A DNA stretch of 6,143 bases from an uncultured Planctomycetaceae bacterium (lineage in GTDB: Bacteria > Planctomycetota > Planctomycetia > Planctomycetales > Planctomycetaceae): assembly GCA_903898975.1 (NCBI GenBank), contig CAIUHT010001434.1, positions 1-6,143 on the forward strand, written 5' to 3'. Below are positions 5,564 through 6,143 of the stretch, piece by piece. Position 1 is the stretch's first letter. Each line of letters begins with the position of its first letter. The notes under the pieces are model-generated. The model ran no database searches and had not been told where the DNA came from. It saw only the letters and a program-made list of their open reading frames with translations. Both the position numbers and the translations under genes were made by a program.

Positions 5564-6143
5564 TCAGCAGATGCGCGGGAGCGGCGCGGTGGCCGGTTCG
5601 TCAACAGGCCGGTCTTCGCCCAAGAGACCAGTCCGCACAACCGGTGTCCCGCACCAGTCGAGAACTTCACCCACAACGGTGGCCGACCGCGAGTTGGCCT
5701 GCTGCCGTAGTGAGACGAGCGTGCGGTCGGCCTCGGTGGCTGGCACGGCCACGAGCATGGTCCCTTCGTTGGCCAGATGCCAGGGTTCCAGCCCCAGCAG
5801 CTCGCACGCCCCGGCGACCTCGGGTGTGACTGGCAGGCGCTCGGTCCACAGGCGGAGGGAGTGGCCTGAAGCCCGCGACCACTCGTGACAGACGGCGGCC
5901 AACCCGCCACGGGTGGCATCGCGCATGGCCCGGACAGGCACCCCGTCTGACAGCAACCCACACGCGGAATTCCGTAAGGAGGCACAGTCACTTGTCGGAG
6001 GGGGATCGAACCCCAGTTCGTGCCGCGCGGCCAGGATCGCCAGTCCATGCCGACCGATCGGGCCAGTCACCACCAGGAGGTCGCCCGGTTGCAGGGCTGA
6101 GGGGCCTGGCGGGGCGGTTTCGGCCAGGACCCCTACCCCGCTG
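5564..6143 (-). CDS. hypE: Hydrogenase maturation protein HypE, C-terminal part (N-terminus beyond the window)
   Basis: HypE is a cytoplasmic AIR-synthase-type ATP-binding enzyme. It takes a carbamoyl group from HypF onto its C-terminal cysteine and dehydrates it to thiocyanate, supplying the cyanide ligands for the [NiFe]-hydrogenase iron via HypC-HypD. The minus-strand frame is open from the edge and ends at TGA 5566-5564, giving 192 residues of a protein normally about 330-350 long, so the N-terminal ATP-binding half is missing. Visible hallmarks are PGDLLVVTGPIGRHGLAIL (about 19-37), SDCASL (51-56), the RDATRGGLAAV block (74-84), PVTPEVAGACELLGLEP (104-120), LANEGTMLVAVP (123-134) and the C-terminal PRIC with its terminal cysteine intact. 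The usual start lies off-window; internal GTG codons near 6073 should not be taken as the start. It converges with the permease gene across 142 bases. Other hyp genes may lie beyond the right edge. Confidence 0.95.
   Translation of the reverse strand, partial: SGVGVLAETAPPGPSALQPGDLLVVTGPIGRHGLAILAARHELGFDPPPTSDCASLRNSACGLLSDGVPVRAMRDATRGGLAAVCHEWSRASGHSLRLWTERLPVTPEVAGACELLGLEPWHLANEGTMLVAVPATEADRTLVSLRQQANSRSATVVGEVLDWCGTPVVRTGLLGEDRPVDEPATAPLPRIC

Noticed and set aside
5479..5888. Plus-strand open frames opposite hypE
   Set aside because: They are Arg/Pro/Ser-rich antisense readings of hypE, which is identified by its C-terminal motifs including PRIC.

Overview
This GC-rich window holds four genes. 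An ethanolamine ammonia-lyase large-subunit gene (eutB) on the minus strand runs off the left edge. Two overlapping plus-strand membrane-protein genes fill the middle. A hydrogenase-maturation gene (hypE) on the minus strand runs off the right edge. Dense coding, GC-rich third positions and a Sec-signal/GATase-like/two-helix protein coupled to a 12-helix ABC-2-type permease suggest a Gram-negative-type bacterium, with Planctomycetota my best guess. That guess is inference from protein style; no rRNA or other marker gene is present.

Layout: eutB (1-1286, minus) and the first membrane gene (1454-3661, plus) diverge from a 167-bp gap. The gap has a candidate sigma70-like promoter for the plus strand, a weaker -10-like element for eutB, and several short GC-rich hairpins in the eutB leader. 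The two plus-strand genes share the four bases ATGA (3658-3661), so they almost certainly form one translationally coupled unit. The permease gene (3658-5421) and hypE (stop at 5564-5566, minus) converge on a 142-bp gap containing two overlapping inverted repeats, probably a shared or bidirectional transcription end.

How they work together: the two plus-strand products look like the membrane parts of an ABC-type system distantly resembling the GldF/GldG style. One is an exported, membrane-anchored protein with a glutamine-amidotransferase-like region, and the other is a permease built from two homologous halves. No ATPase is encoded in the window, and because the flanking genes point inward or away on the other strand, none can belong to this transcription unit. 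EutB (adenosylcobalamin-dependent ethanolamine deamination) and HypE (cyanide-ligand synthesis for [NiFe] hydrogenase) are unrelated to this unit as far as the sequence shows. They are probably the near ends of neighbouring operons.

I do not see mobile elements, CRISPR arrays, tRNA or rRNA genes. The most unusual content is the ATPase-less two-gene membrane module. The rest is recognisable family biology.
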